From Tanypteryx hageni (taxonomy: Eukaryota; Arthropoda; Insecta; Odonata; Petaluridae), in contig CM054116.1 in the NCBI GenBank assembly GCA_028673005.1, positions 67,535,211 to 67,599,210 of the forward strand: a stretch of DNA of 64,000 bases, in the 5' to 3' direction. Position numbers and translations under genes: made by a program. Each line of letters opens with the position of its first letter. The stretch's first letter is position 1. Under the pieces are notes generated by a model that did not search any database, had not been told where the DNA came from, and worked only from the letters and a program-made list of their open reading frames with translations. Below are positions 37,201 through 47,933 of this stretch, piece after piece.

Positions 37201-39229
37201 TATCAATAGTTCACAAGATACGGACATTTATTCAGAAATAGGCAACATTTTTTGAATACCACAATTTAAATGCAGCAGCCAGATCCTATAGGCGGGATTT
37301 AAATCCGACGGATATTGGTTAAGTACCTATCTGCGAAAGTAAAACAGCATCTTCTATCCTCCCTCCGCGAGCGGCCGTCTCTCCTAATATGCTAGGGTAG
37401 ATGACGCACCCTTCTCCCCCGGACAAAATATGGCGGAACAAGTAATAATGCCACGTGTCCACTTACCCAGCTTCATCTACAGAAAGCAAGCTTTTCATTA
37501 TTGCCGCTATCAACATGCTAAATGAAAATAATAGAAATGATATATGAAAATTCAGGCACTTACCAACAACAGCTATGAATGAAATTCGTTTGTAAAAAAC
37601 ATAAAAAACATCACATTAAAGAATGAATTTGTCAACGCATACTTTCTCCTTCACTGTTCACACTGCACTGACCGCCGTTGGTGCCCCCTGTCTGTGACTA
37701 TGGAAACTACAGATGCCATTTCTCCTACCCATGTAATTTCTTCTCGCTTTACCTTATGTAAGAACCAGACTCGCATTGTAGTTTTTTGCGGCGGAAAAAA
37801 TATTTTTCATGAGCATAAAATAAAACAATCATCGCAGTTCTTTAAGTTAAAACTTTCCGGTCTCACCTGTAACTTCCCAAAGGACGCAACGAATTGATTG
37901 GGAAAGATTCTTAATTAATTTCATGATCATATCAGATGCCGTATAAAATTCATTAGATAGTTAAATACTGTTATCGTCATAGGGACCAATTAAATCGTGG
38001 AGACATTGAAAAAAAATCCCGTCGCCGTCTCTGGTGATTAACCGATAGTGGATTCCATTTAAATCCACGAATTTACCCTGGTGTAAACAACTATTAGTCA
38101 TTTAATCGATTGTTTTTTTGCTTACCTAAATCGCCCGCATCGTTAACTAGAAATTCAAAATACCCGTCGCCCCTTTCTGTAGAAATAAATAGGGACGGTA
38201 AAACTTTAAAAACCTTCGATTTTTAAAGGCCAATGCTAGGACAAAATAATCTTCCTTAATTTTTAAATAAAAGAAAAAGTTGCCCCGCAGTTTTTTTTCG
38301 GATGAGTTAAAAAGGAAAAACTCCTGCGGTTTTCTTGATCGTCTCCTCTTCTCATTTTCGCGCTCCGTATCCGCCCGGGGGACAACGTTAAGTGGGTCAG
38401 TCGCCTGCTCCGAAGAGGGGCAATTGCGGACGAAAAGCTGCATAGCATTCGCAAAGTGCGCCGCTCACTTTAGTTGCCAAGGGAACGGAGGAGGGGAAAA
38501 CGACACCACGCGATTAGTTCGGCCACGCAGGAACTTTTCGTTTATTCCACATCGTAGTCGCCAGAAGCACGAGCCTAACAGGCGATAAAACTTTGAATTG
38601 TTAACTGATGGAGTTGTTTCATTTGCTTGACTCTCCTTTGTTTATTACGATCGATAATTTCAGAAACTTATCTAGCAACTATTAAACAGTCGTTTCTTCC
38701 GGGTCTTAAAAGTATGCATCTTGGTAAAATTTAGTGTTGTTATATTTACTTCTATTATTTTCAATAAAAAAATATAAAATATTGAAATGGAAGTCTTTAT
38801 GCATTCCTTTACTTATAAGATGTTTTACAGTCACAGTATATGATTTATGTGTAGTTCAAGGTTAAAATTGCCGTCGCAGGCTCCGTGAAAATATATTTTA
38901 GTAAAATTAGTGCAATGCTGGAGGCCAACTGGAGAGCAGGCGGGAATTCCCCGGAGTTCTCTGCCCAAAATACGTACGTATCATCTCTTGTCCGAAAAAA
39001 TGTCCTAATTGTTCCCGTCGAAGAGGAAGTGTGTCTCGGTACAATGCTACACACCTGCACAAGCCAATATTTCTATATCATATTTATCTGAGCGCATTTC
39101 GTGAAAACTCTGAGCCCCCCAGATTTAGTTAAAGTTGACTAACGCGAAGTACGGCAAATAAACGAAAACGCGTCTAACAAATTTTATGAACGGAGAGTAT
39201 AATATAAAATTAAGCTAAAGCGATCCGAA
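37201..39229. other. Non-coding stretch between two pogo-like fragments
   Basis: 37320-37450 is GC-richer and may hold 5' non-coding sequence of the pogo-like element. 38280-38600 is another GC- and CpG-richer patch without a conserved frame. No gene recognised. Confidence 0.5.
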
Positions 39230-39331
39230 GTCCGTCAGATATTGCGAAAAAAATCAGATTTACCATACCCTGAAAAAAAACGAATATCACGTGGGAAGCG
39301 CGTGGATATGAAGCGGCGCCAAAAATAGAAA

Positions 39332-39547
39332 GTGTTCGCGGCGCAAAGCATGATTTCGAAACAAAAATTTCGGGTTGGTTCTACTAGGTACACTTTTCAA
39401 ATATACCAATCTCAGTCCCAATTTAGCGAGCAAAATGCCGAACATTCCGCGCTTCTAAACGGCCTCAGCGATTTCAAGAGCAGTAGAGGTTGGCTCCAGC
39501 TATGTAAAAAACAACTTGAAAAATTTGGTATCGCGATAAACATTTGA
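39332..39547 (+). pseudogene. Probable Tigger/jerky-type second HTH (CENP-B DNA-binding) fragment
   Basis: The 71-codon frame reads MFAAQS early, then SEQNAEHSALLNGLSDFKSS and RGWLQLCKKQLEKFGI. The run A-x2-LNGL-x-DFKSS-x-GWL-x3-KK resembles the second helix-turn-helix of CENP-B/Tigger transposases, where F-K-x-S-x-GWL-x-R-F-K-x-R is characteristic. Just upstream, about 39235-39270, another frame gives DIAKKIRFTIP, which could be the end of the first HTH. The C-terminal catalytic part is missing. Because the match is one short motif in a broken context, the call is tentative. Confidence 0.4.
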
Positions 39548-41027
39548 GACGGGTTTCCTAAAACTTAAATTAGATTTACGCATAAGATCATGTACCTATT
39601 AGAAACGTTCCCTTGATCGCATTTAAATCAGTTCTAATTGAAGAACTAATGTGCTGTGGGAGTTTAAAAAAAATTACGTGTAGCCGTTAAAAATGAAATT
39701 AGCCAATGGAAATAACATACGAAATTAAATGACAAAACCAGTGAAATTAAAAAACGAGATGAATCAATGAAATTAAACAACTTACCGAGCAATATTTTAA
39801 ATTACGTACTTACGAAAGACAAATGTGAATGAACTGAGACCGCAAAAACTGTGACTTACGTAATGCGTGTGTCATATTGTATTTATAAAGCTGTCCCAAG
39901 TTTTCCAATAGATCTGTACTCGCCGCAAAGTCTTGAAAATGCACATATATATTAGTAATCACATTATTGATTCTCACAGAATTGCAAGTAACGTACATAT
40001 TTTAAATGTTGATAACTTCACCGGTCTTACTCCGAAAATAGTAAAAAAATAAATTGCAAGTGCATTTTAATGAATAAGATTACTGTCTTTTATTTAAAAA
40101 AGTTGTTTATTTTTGTCGTTATGACTCATTAAGAACAACCATAAAGAGTAACTATGCACGAGTCGCGCAAAGTTTATGAAGGAAACGTTTGAAGTTTACG
40201 TACGAGATAAACATAAACGCAACTGGAAAACGAAACGCATTTTAGGACGATAAAAAAAAAACAGTTTCGCCGCATTTAACGCGCATTGCCACGCACTAAA
40301 CAGGAAACCCGACTAGCGGAGAAACTTTTATTTTACGGCCTTCGTTTTGGAGGAGTACGTTCGTGTATTTCTTTAGCGCGCGACCAAATTCAGGCGAAAC
40401 GGGGTATTGACGAGGGATAGAAAGAGAGAGAGAGAGAGGAAAGGGCATTGCGGGGCAACCGAAGCGCACTCCGAAGGAACGCGGGCGCTTTTATTTTTTT
40501 ATCTTTTCTCGACGAGGGGCGGAAATACAGAACAAAAGGTGGGTTTAGGACTTAGAGAAATAAACGTTTTTGAAAATGCCCCCATCGTTTCGTTTCGATC
40601 TCTTTTTATCCTCCCTCCCGCTTAAATGCCATCGCTCTCGCATTGTATCCTTCAGGGATTATTTTTTATTTTCGAAATAAAAAAAGGATGAGAGGGAATT
40701 AAGCGAGGGAGGGGGATAGGTGGCAGCACGCGTGTTCCCTCCGATAGGTGGAGCGACCGTCGTTTTTTCCCCCCTCCCGAGAGATTCAAGGCGAACCCGA
40801 CGTCTCCCAGCCTTCTCCCTTTAACCTCCCCCGTTCACCGCTACCCTTGAGGGCACTCGTGACCCAAATTGTAGTCGGGGATTCGCCGTGCTTTTCATCC
40901 TCGCCCAAAGAACCGGTCAAGGGAGAGGGGAAGGCTCTCTGTGCAACAAGGAAATCTTTTTTCCCCCTTCTCCCTCTGTATTGCAGCGCCGTGAGGAGAG
41001 TGGAGGGGTTTCGAGAATGGCTCTTGC

Positions 41028-41064
<37 letters not shown>

Positions 41065-42900
41065 CGTAGGAATTTGTACAAGAGTGAGGTTACGTGTATG
41101 TGTCTCGAGTGAGAGATGGGGATGCAATGGGTGCTTATTCAGGGCAGTTTAATCTCGGTCCGATTAGGTCAGAACAAATAAGTTTCCATCAAGGGATATT
41201 TATGTCTTTTTGAAAAGGAGCGGTCTTTCAGGTATTATCATTCCATTCGTTCGGAGAAAAATCAACAGCGGCGGACATTTGGACTTAACAAAAGAAAATT
41301 TGGATAATATTTGTTTGTTTGTTTAATCCGTTTGAAGTTGAGGTAGCAAGACGCTTAGGATGAGAAATGCATACATTTATAATTTTAATGAACGATTCAC
41401 CTCGAATTATTTTAGTGTCTGCATTTTACAGGAATTTAAAGAATACTTTCCTTTTTCGAGCGATAAAACAAAAAAAATAGATGCGATGTTTTACTTTTAC
41501 TGCGTTTATTGCCACTTCCAAAATTAATGAAGGGCCAATTGATTCTGTAAATTTGGTATTATGTTCATATGTTCTGCGTAAAAATTAAAAACAGAGTTTG
41601 GAGCAAATTAAAATCCAAAATAGAAGTAACTAAATAACTAATATGTTGCTAATTTGGATGTCAATTTTTTATTAATTGTCTAATACAATTTTGAAATTTA
41701 TAAAATTCAAAGCAATTAATTTCCGACATTATCGTACAACAATTGCACAGCAGTATCTACAAACAAAATAATAATTTAACGTCCGTTAATTAAGTTAATT
41801 AAGTGCAGATACGGTATCTACAAACAGAGACCATTAATTTATCAGGAAGCAAGTTATAAGAAGCCATTTTAAAGGTGAATTTTTGACGCAAGCGAAATTT
41901 AATTTAGTTTGTGAGATACAAATGGAAAACTCAAAAGTTATGTGTACATGAAAACATCTGCAACAATGCAAATTCGGTGTTTAAAAGGCCGACTTAATTT
42001 TTTGTTACTCGATGGAAATGACGTCTACATCTTAAAGGAGCAAAGTAAACAAATTCCGAAGTGGTAAACCCAGAAAGGCAAGACTGATAATCAGAGACAC
42101 CACTTCCGCAAGCAAACAGACGTATTATGTTACACGTCCCTTTAAACACTTAGCAGCATTAATGGAATGTTAATAGGGTTGCGTGAGTTGGGCGAAAATC
42201 TTTCACCCTTCGTTTAGCCTACAGCTCCGCGATATGATACACGAACCTTAAAACGGGAGAGTCGCGCGCCTGTTTGTTGAGGTTCCTATCCCCCTCTACT
42301 CCCGAAATGACACCAGGAAACGACTTTCAAAACAGAACCGAAATAAGTTAAAATTCCTGTTAACCGAGGGGAATCGAATCATATTCACAATATTTTTAGA
42401 TATAATTCCGTGATATTTTTGTCAGACATGCCAAGTTCAGTTAAAATATATACATGAAATGGTATATAAAATAACGAAAGCAGCTGGCAAGAAGTCTGAT
42501 ATACATTAAGTTTCTCTTGATTTTTCGCACATCCTAATGGAAAATTAATTATAAATTCAAATTACATAAAATTACGAAGCAAGTCACATAAGTTTGAAAT
42601 TAACTACAAGAAACCTGGCCAGATTCTTACATAACGAGAGGACGGACAGACATTTAAATAGTTTTTTTATGAATAATTCCTCAGTTAAATGCATTACATT
42701 TAAGCTTGAATCTAATACATAATCAACATAGCTCTTTTTGATTGTATCGTTGATTGTGGAAGGAGAGCTATTTTAATAATGGGTTACGTCTGTAAGTCTG
42801 TCATGTCCATCACCACCGGCGGTATAGGATCCGGGCGCATATAACTCTATAAATAATGCCTTATTTGTAATTACGTCCGGCTGAGGGAGATAATTAACTG
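39548..42900. other. Gene-free stretch
   Basis: No gene recognised. 40320-41130 is GC-richer with purine blocks and a GA microsatellite. The rest is AT-rich. Confidence 0.55.
41029..41064. repeat. (GA)n microsatellite
   Basis: AG dinucleotide run of about 35 bases with a single AAAG interruption near its end. Confidence 0.95.
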
Positions 42901-42974
42901 TGGAGGGGAGAGTGAAAGGAGTGAGGAAGGAAATGGAGGTAGAAAGAGAGAGGGGGGAGGGGGGGGGAAATGGG
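42901..42974. repeat. Purine block with long G-runs
   Basis: A GA-rich block ends in six G, A, nine G, AAAT, three G (42952-42974). The runs could support a G-quadruplex on the + strand. A perfect 16-bp palindrome (TGTTAAAATTTTAACA, 42978-42993) follows directly. Confidence 0.85.
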
Positions 42975-43499
42975 AATTGTTAAAATTTTAACAGTTCATT
43001 CATGCATATTCGTCATTTATGAATGGCGTTAAACTAGTTTTAAAATAAAGAAATGGTAAATAACGCCAAGTACGGCAAATTTAGCGGTAAAATGGGCACC
43101 TGGTTAACTCTGTCGTTAATTATGGATGTTAAAATTACCTAAGTTACTCAACCGTTGGCATCATTCATGCAGAAATTCATGCAAAGAATTTCACACATCT
43201 ATTCTCTGTGAAACGATCAAAAGTTATTCATAAAATGTCGGTCTGACAAAAACAATCCTAGTTTCTAAAAAAAAGCTTGAACGATGAGTGAAGAGATAGA
43301 GGATTCGAAGGATAGCATGGGGTGTTATATCCTTAGAACTTTTCGAAGAAGACTTTCCCATGCCAAACTCCTCTCTCGTCGAGTCGCGGTTTCGGGAATT
43401 GGAGCTTCATGGGAAATATCGATTCGTTCCTTTGCGCCGAAGTTCGAAGAAAGCCTCTGTAACCGACAAGTCAGATATAGAAAAAGGAATAAATAGATA
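42975..43499. other. Non-coding stretch after the G-runs
   Basis: Begins with the 16-bp palindrome. A 70-codon frame at 43284-43496 resembles nothing I know. Confidence 0.5.
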
Positions 43500-44225
43500 G
43501 TCGAAACAAGAGAACGCGGCAGTGGGGAGAGAAGAAAGAGACAAGAAAGTAAGAGGAATACGAAAATAAGGGGTAGATCGATAGAAAATGGAAGCGCGCG
43601 CGGTCAATTTGGCAAGACTCCACGTAGGTACATCTCACCTCCCATTAAGTATTCACAGCGGCACGGATCGACAGATGGCAGTAAGAGAAAAGGGTGCTGA
43701 AAAAGAGGAGAAGATGATGGAGCAGTTGAGGGAATGATAATGGAGAAGTTCAGGGAAACGAGTTGAGAGAAGAGGAGGAGGTTGAGAGAAGGAAGAGGGA
43801 AAGATGATGAGAAAAAGGAGGAAAAACGCAAGAGAGAAAATGAGGTAGAATAAAAGGAAGAAACGAGGAGAAAGTTGAGAGGAGTGACGTAAGGGAATGT
43901 AAACAAGAGTGGTGGAGAAATAAGGGTAGACGACGACGAAGGTGGGAAGAGGAAAGGGACGAAAAAAGAGGAAAAATTGAAATACAAGAGCAAAGAGGAC
44001 GAGGAAGAGAAGGATGAAAAAGGAAGAGAAGGATGAAGATGGAACAGAAAGGCATAAATATTACAAAATAGAGAAGTGGGAAAAGTAGAGCGAGGAGGAA
44101 TATAAAAACTAAGAGGAGAAAAAGATGAGAAGAGAAAGAAGAGTGATAAGCAAGAGAAAGACAAGGAAGAGGTAAAAAGGAAAAGTGGAAGGGCAAGGAA
44201 AGGGGGATAATAAATAGAAAGAACA
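43500..44225. repeat. Polypurine tract on the + strand
   Basis: About 700 bases of mostly A and G with no regular unit. The 219- and 173-codon frames on the minus strand are Phe/Ser/Leu/Pro low-complexity and should be disregarded. Confidence 0.85.
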
Positions 44226-44704
44226 AGATGATCCAAACAGAACTTATGATGCCTACTTTCCATTTAATCATTTATTTAATACCTATATTGGCTTTAATAG
44301 CTTTAAAGTCATCGCGGATATGCAGCTCTTTGTGTTCCCAAATTTCATAATTAAGCGTTATAAAATACTACAAATACAATCAAACGGAATATTAAATTGA
44401 ACACGCGTATTTGTGCAGCAAAAATAACGCGTGTACATATTAGAATATACCGAATATGAGTCCAAAAATAGTTGTTGCTATGGCAGCACTCTCGTAATGA
44501 GTGATAAAAACTGCAAAACCGCCAGTATTTACGCAAAATTCTGAGAAATACAATTGATAAGCAAAATTTTACGATTGAAATCATAATCATCATTCCTTTC
44601 CTCAGATAAAAGTACAAAACTCTCTCCGATTTTTACGATTTTAAGATATTTTAATGTGCAAGAGAAAATTGCCCTGCACGATGGATTTCAGATTTCCCAC
44701 GTAA

Positions 44705-44911
44705 ATCAAATGGGAAGGATAGTTCCTAGAATCAAACCCGGGACTTCAATCTCCGCAACAAAAACTATCCTCGGGAGCTTCGCCCATGTCGAAAGAGATT
44801 TCCACCAAGTTTCATGAAAATCGGTCTTCAAAAGTTAATAGGGAGGACAGACAGACAGACACAACGACAAAACTATAAGCCTATTTCCATTCTAGAAAGT
44901 AGGCTAATATA
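44705..44911 (-). mobile_element. SINE-like element with tRNA-like module and GACA run
   Basis: On the minus strand, GTCCCGGGTTTGATTCTAGGA contains a B-box-like core (GGTTTGATTCT, complement of 44728-44738) and is enclosed by a 9-bp stem AGGATAGTT / AACTATCCT (44716-44724 with 44763-44771). The plus strand then carries CCAAGTTTCATGAAAATCGG, a motif I recall from interspersed repeats of several invertebrates, a (GACA)n run (44846-44862) and a terminal hairpin around AGCCTATTT / AAAGTAGGCT. No A-box is clear. The composition suggests a tRNA-related retroposon, family unknown. Confidence 0.45.
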
Positions 44912-45227
44912 ATATGACAAAATAAGGACAAAAATAAGAGAATGGCGTGTGCATTCAATGAAAATGACAAGAGAAAATTTAACCATATGTATTAGGATGA
45001 AAGGAATGGGAACTGAGTACGAAGGAAAGGTATGTGGGAATGTCTTTGGGCGATGGAAATGAGTTGAAAGAAAGTGGAAGGAAAGAAAGCCCTACAGTGG
45101 GACGAGGTAAGCGGAGAGGGACGTCTTTGAGAAATTGCCGCCGGCTTCTCGTGGTATAAGTGATTTTAACATGGACCGAAGTCGACCGGAAGTGGCTCTA
45201 AAGCGGAGGGAAAAGAACGAAGGGGTT

Positions 45228-45241
45228 AGGCGCCGGCGCCT
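45228..45241. repeat. 14-bp GC-rich perfect palindrome
   Basis: AGGCGCCGGCGCCT reads the same on both strands and lies just upstream of a purine tract. Confidence 0.9.
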
Positions 45242-45269
45242 TTAGCTTCGCTCCGGGGATACACTGTAA

Positions 45270-45690
45270 GTAGAAGGGTAGGGAAAGAGAGGAGAGAGAG
45301 AGAGAGGAGCGAGAGAAAGAGACGTGGAAAGAGAGAGAAAGAGACAGGGAGAAAGAGATGGAAGAAAGAGACGGAGAGAGAAAGAGATAGGAAGAAATAG
45401 GAAGAGAGAAAGGGGAAGACAGAAAGAGATCGAGAGAAAGGCACGGAGAATATATATGGATATATGGGGAGAAAGAGAATGGAGAAAGACTAAAAGAGAA
45501 AGAGATGGGAAAAAAGAGGGTGAGAGAAAGGAATGAAGAAAAATACATGGGGAGAAAGAGAGGGGAGATAGAGAAATAAATGGGGAGAAAAAGACGGAGA
45601 GAGAAACAGATGGGGAGAGAAAAGCATGGGGAAAATAAGATAGAGGATAAAGAGTGGAGAGAGAGAGAGGGGTGGGGTAGGTGGTAGATA
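45270..45690. repeat. Polypurine tract on the + strand
   Basis: About 400 bases of GAGAAAGAGA-type sequence. Opposite-strand Ser/Leu/Phe frames (45198-45700) are artefacts. A further purine-rich patch continues at about 45820-46120. Confidence 0.85.
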
Positions 45691-46439
45691 AAGAGGCCAT
45701 GCTATCGTCAGGTACTTACGTCTCTCTTTCGCTTGTTAGTAAGAAAAGAACAGAAGGCAGAAATGAGGGATTGAAGAAGAAGGTGGAAAACGAAGATGAC
45801 CGGAAATTCTTTGTGATTTATAAAGGAAGTAAGAGAGGGTGAGAGAAAGAAGATGGGGTGGAGAATAAGAAGGTTATTACGACACGAAGAGAGGCTGCGG
45901 CGTGTAAAGTTTGTTTTATCCGAACGGAAAATTTCCTTTTTTCGAGGGAGATGTGGAGAAAATCAGGGGAAGGTTTTGAGAAAGTAACCGTGACGTCATC
46001 CCTCCTGAAAGGTCTTCGATAAAGGAATATAAACAGCAAGGAGGAAGGGAGAAAAGAGAATCTTCTTAAAGAAGGGGAAAGAGATAAGGAGAGAGAGAGA
46101 GAAAAAGGTGTCACGGTAATGAAGAAAACAGTGATGGCAGAGGAAAAAAATCTCAGCATCGAGTTTGCTTGTCATCGATTATCCCTCCCGTCTTGAGATC
46201 CTCATCCTCATTTGTTCAAAAAGGTTGCTTCGAAGAATTTATTTCCATCCGGTAAACAAATTTTTTTATGCCTCGCCGCGGCGGCAAAGCGAAGAAAAAC
46301 GCGTGTCGCGCTGAAAGAGGTGAAAAATAAAAGAGCGACAGAGAGGGAAAGGAAAAAATAAAACGGCATATCGCGGAGGTCTTGAAAAATCGCACGATCC
46401 TGCGAATATCGCTTTTTTCATTCAGTCCCGAGAGGGCGC

Positions 46440-46530
46440 CGTTGCGGAAACTATTGAAATGAGGAAGGAGGGAGAGGGAGGGAGGGAGGGAGAGGGAGGG
46501 AGGGAGAGAATGAGGGAGAGAGAGGAACGA
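46440..46530. repeat. GGGA / GGGAGA short tandem repeat
   Basis: Repeats of GGGA and GGGAGA units with little variation; a slippage-prone purine block. Confidence 0.85.
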
Positions 46531-46719
46531 GGAAAAACAGAGGCATAAAACCGTAAGGGACTTTTTGAAGCGTGTCATTCCGGCGAATGAAGCTGTTACG
46601 ACCTCATGAGCAGATGTCACTCGGAAAATGAGGTTGCATCCCGCGCCTCGCTGGCATTTTACTTTCTGCCGTTAAGGTCTATATCTCTCTCTCTCTCTGG
46701 GAAAGAATTGCCTACCCTG

Positions 46720-46830
46720 ACGGTTGGAGGGAGAGGAATGGTGGAAGGAGAGGAAGGGTGGAGGGGGGAAGAGGTGGAAGGGAGGAGAGGTGGAGGGGAG
46801 AGGAAGAGATGGAGAGGGAAAGGAGGAGGT
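46720..46830. repeat. G-rich polypurine block
   Basis: GGAGAGGAAGGGTGGAGGGG-type sequence, immediately next to the A-rich end of the SINE-like element on the minus strand. Confidence 0.75.
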
Positions 46831-46839
46831 TTATTTCTT

Positions 46840-47131
46840 TCTCTGGCTAATCAGCAGTTTGGACCATTATAGACATAACGCCTTACACACCGGACAAATA
46901 CAGAAGAGGAGAGGGAGACCCGGTGCCGGCATTAGCCTACTATTTACGAAGAGCACCAAGAGGTACAACTGCTTGACGACACTTCCAAAGGGCGAAGAGC
47001 TGACTTAAGCGGTCTCCTCAAAACACACAACTAGGGGACTGGGCAAACCCAGGTTGAAATATCCGACCGGATAATTGAACCCGGGACCGCTGCGTGGAAG
47101 GCCAACACCCTAGCCAATCCGCCAAAAAACC
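46840..47131 (-). mobile_element. tRNA-derived SINE (tRNA-Gly-like head)
   Basis: The minus strand from about 47131 gives a tRNA-like head. It has an A-box TGGCGGATTGGC (complement of 47113-47124), an anticodon-like segment GGCCTTCCACGC and a B-box GGTTCAATT (complement of 47073-47081) after CCCGG. The TTCC anticodon context resembles tRNA-Gly(UCC). The head is followed by about 200 bp of unrelated body (CAACCTGGGTTTGCCCAG...) and an AGAAAGAAATAAA-like end near 46830. The tRNA stem of the acceptor is not preserved, so this is a SINE and not a tRNA gene. SINEs depend on a LINE-encoded RT in trans. Confidence 0.65.
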
Positions 47132-47144
47132 GTCGGGACAGAGG

Positions 47145-47375
47145 TGGTTTGGAGAAGGTAGTGAGAGAGGAGAGAGGAGAAAATGGAGGGAGAAATTAGT
47201 AAGTGCAGGTGGTGAGGAGGGGAAACGCAGTAGGGAGGGGGTAAGTAATAGGTGGAGGGGAAGATTAGTAGATGGATGGGGAAGGGGGGTGAGAGAGGTG
47301 GTGGGAGGAGGAAGGAGGTGGAGAGGAGGAACTTGAGAGAGAGAGAGGAGACGGAAGGGGAAAAAGAGGAGGTGG
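47145..47375. repeat. Polypurine tract on the + strand
   Basis: GGTGG, GGAGAGG and GAAGGGG units with few pyrimidines, directly flanking the SINE head. Confidence 0.8.
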
Positions 47376-47869
47376 TCGGGGAATCGCCTGTCTACGGTAA
47401 AAAGTAAGCGCGTCAAAAAAATGCTCGATTCGCGTCGTTGGTGCTTCACCGATTGATTTTCATCATTCAAATATATCTGGGCGGTTACATATAATCGATG
47501 GGAAAAAATGAAACGCTTTGATAAAGAAAAAGCCTTGGGTAGTTTTGAAGTGATTTCGCGGCCCGGGGAATTCAGTCAAAAAATAACGATAAAAGGTACG
47601 TATAATGGGGAAAGATTGTTTAAAACTATTTAGTTAATTTGCCGTCATAGATAATTGCTTCTCGGAATATATGTTAAGCAGAAATTATACATCATCTGGA
47701 GAAAACCACATAAATGCTAATATAGTACACATTAACCAAAACACGATTGCTAACAACTTTTTCTTCTGTGTAAACTGGGTTATAATAAAACTTTGAGCTT
47801 AGTGCTGACTATTAAAAGGTTAAAAAATTAGAAAACAATTTAAAGTAGTACAGCTTTTAAAGAACCCGA

Positions 47870-47873
<4 letters not shown>
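47376..47873. other. Non-coding AT-rich stretch
   Basis: No gene or element recognised. Confidence 0.6.

Positions 47874-47931
<58 letters not shown>
47874..47931. repeat. (TA)n microsatellite
   Basis: Pure TA run of about 58 bases. Confidence 0.97.

Positions 47932-47933
<2 letters not shown>

Noticed and set aside
39141..43085. Shared 20-base word (AACGCSAAGTACGGCAAAT type) near 39141 and 43065
   Set aside because: Similarity does not extend beyond the word and one such match is plausible by chance in 64 kb.
43604..44271. 219- and 173-codon minus-strand frames resembling membrane proteins
   Set aside because: Hydrophobicity arises from T/C-rich codons opposite a purine tract; no real topology or family.
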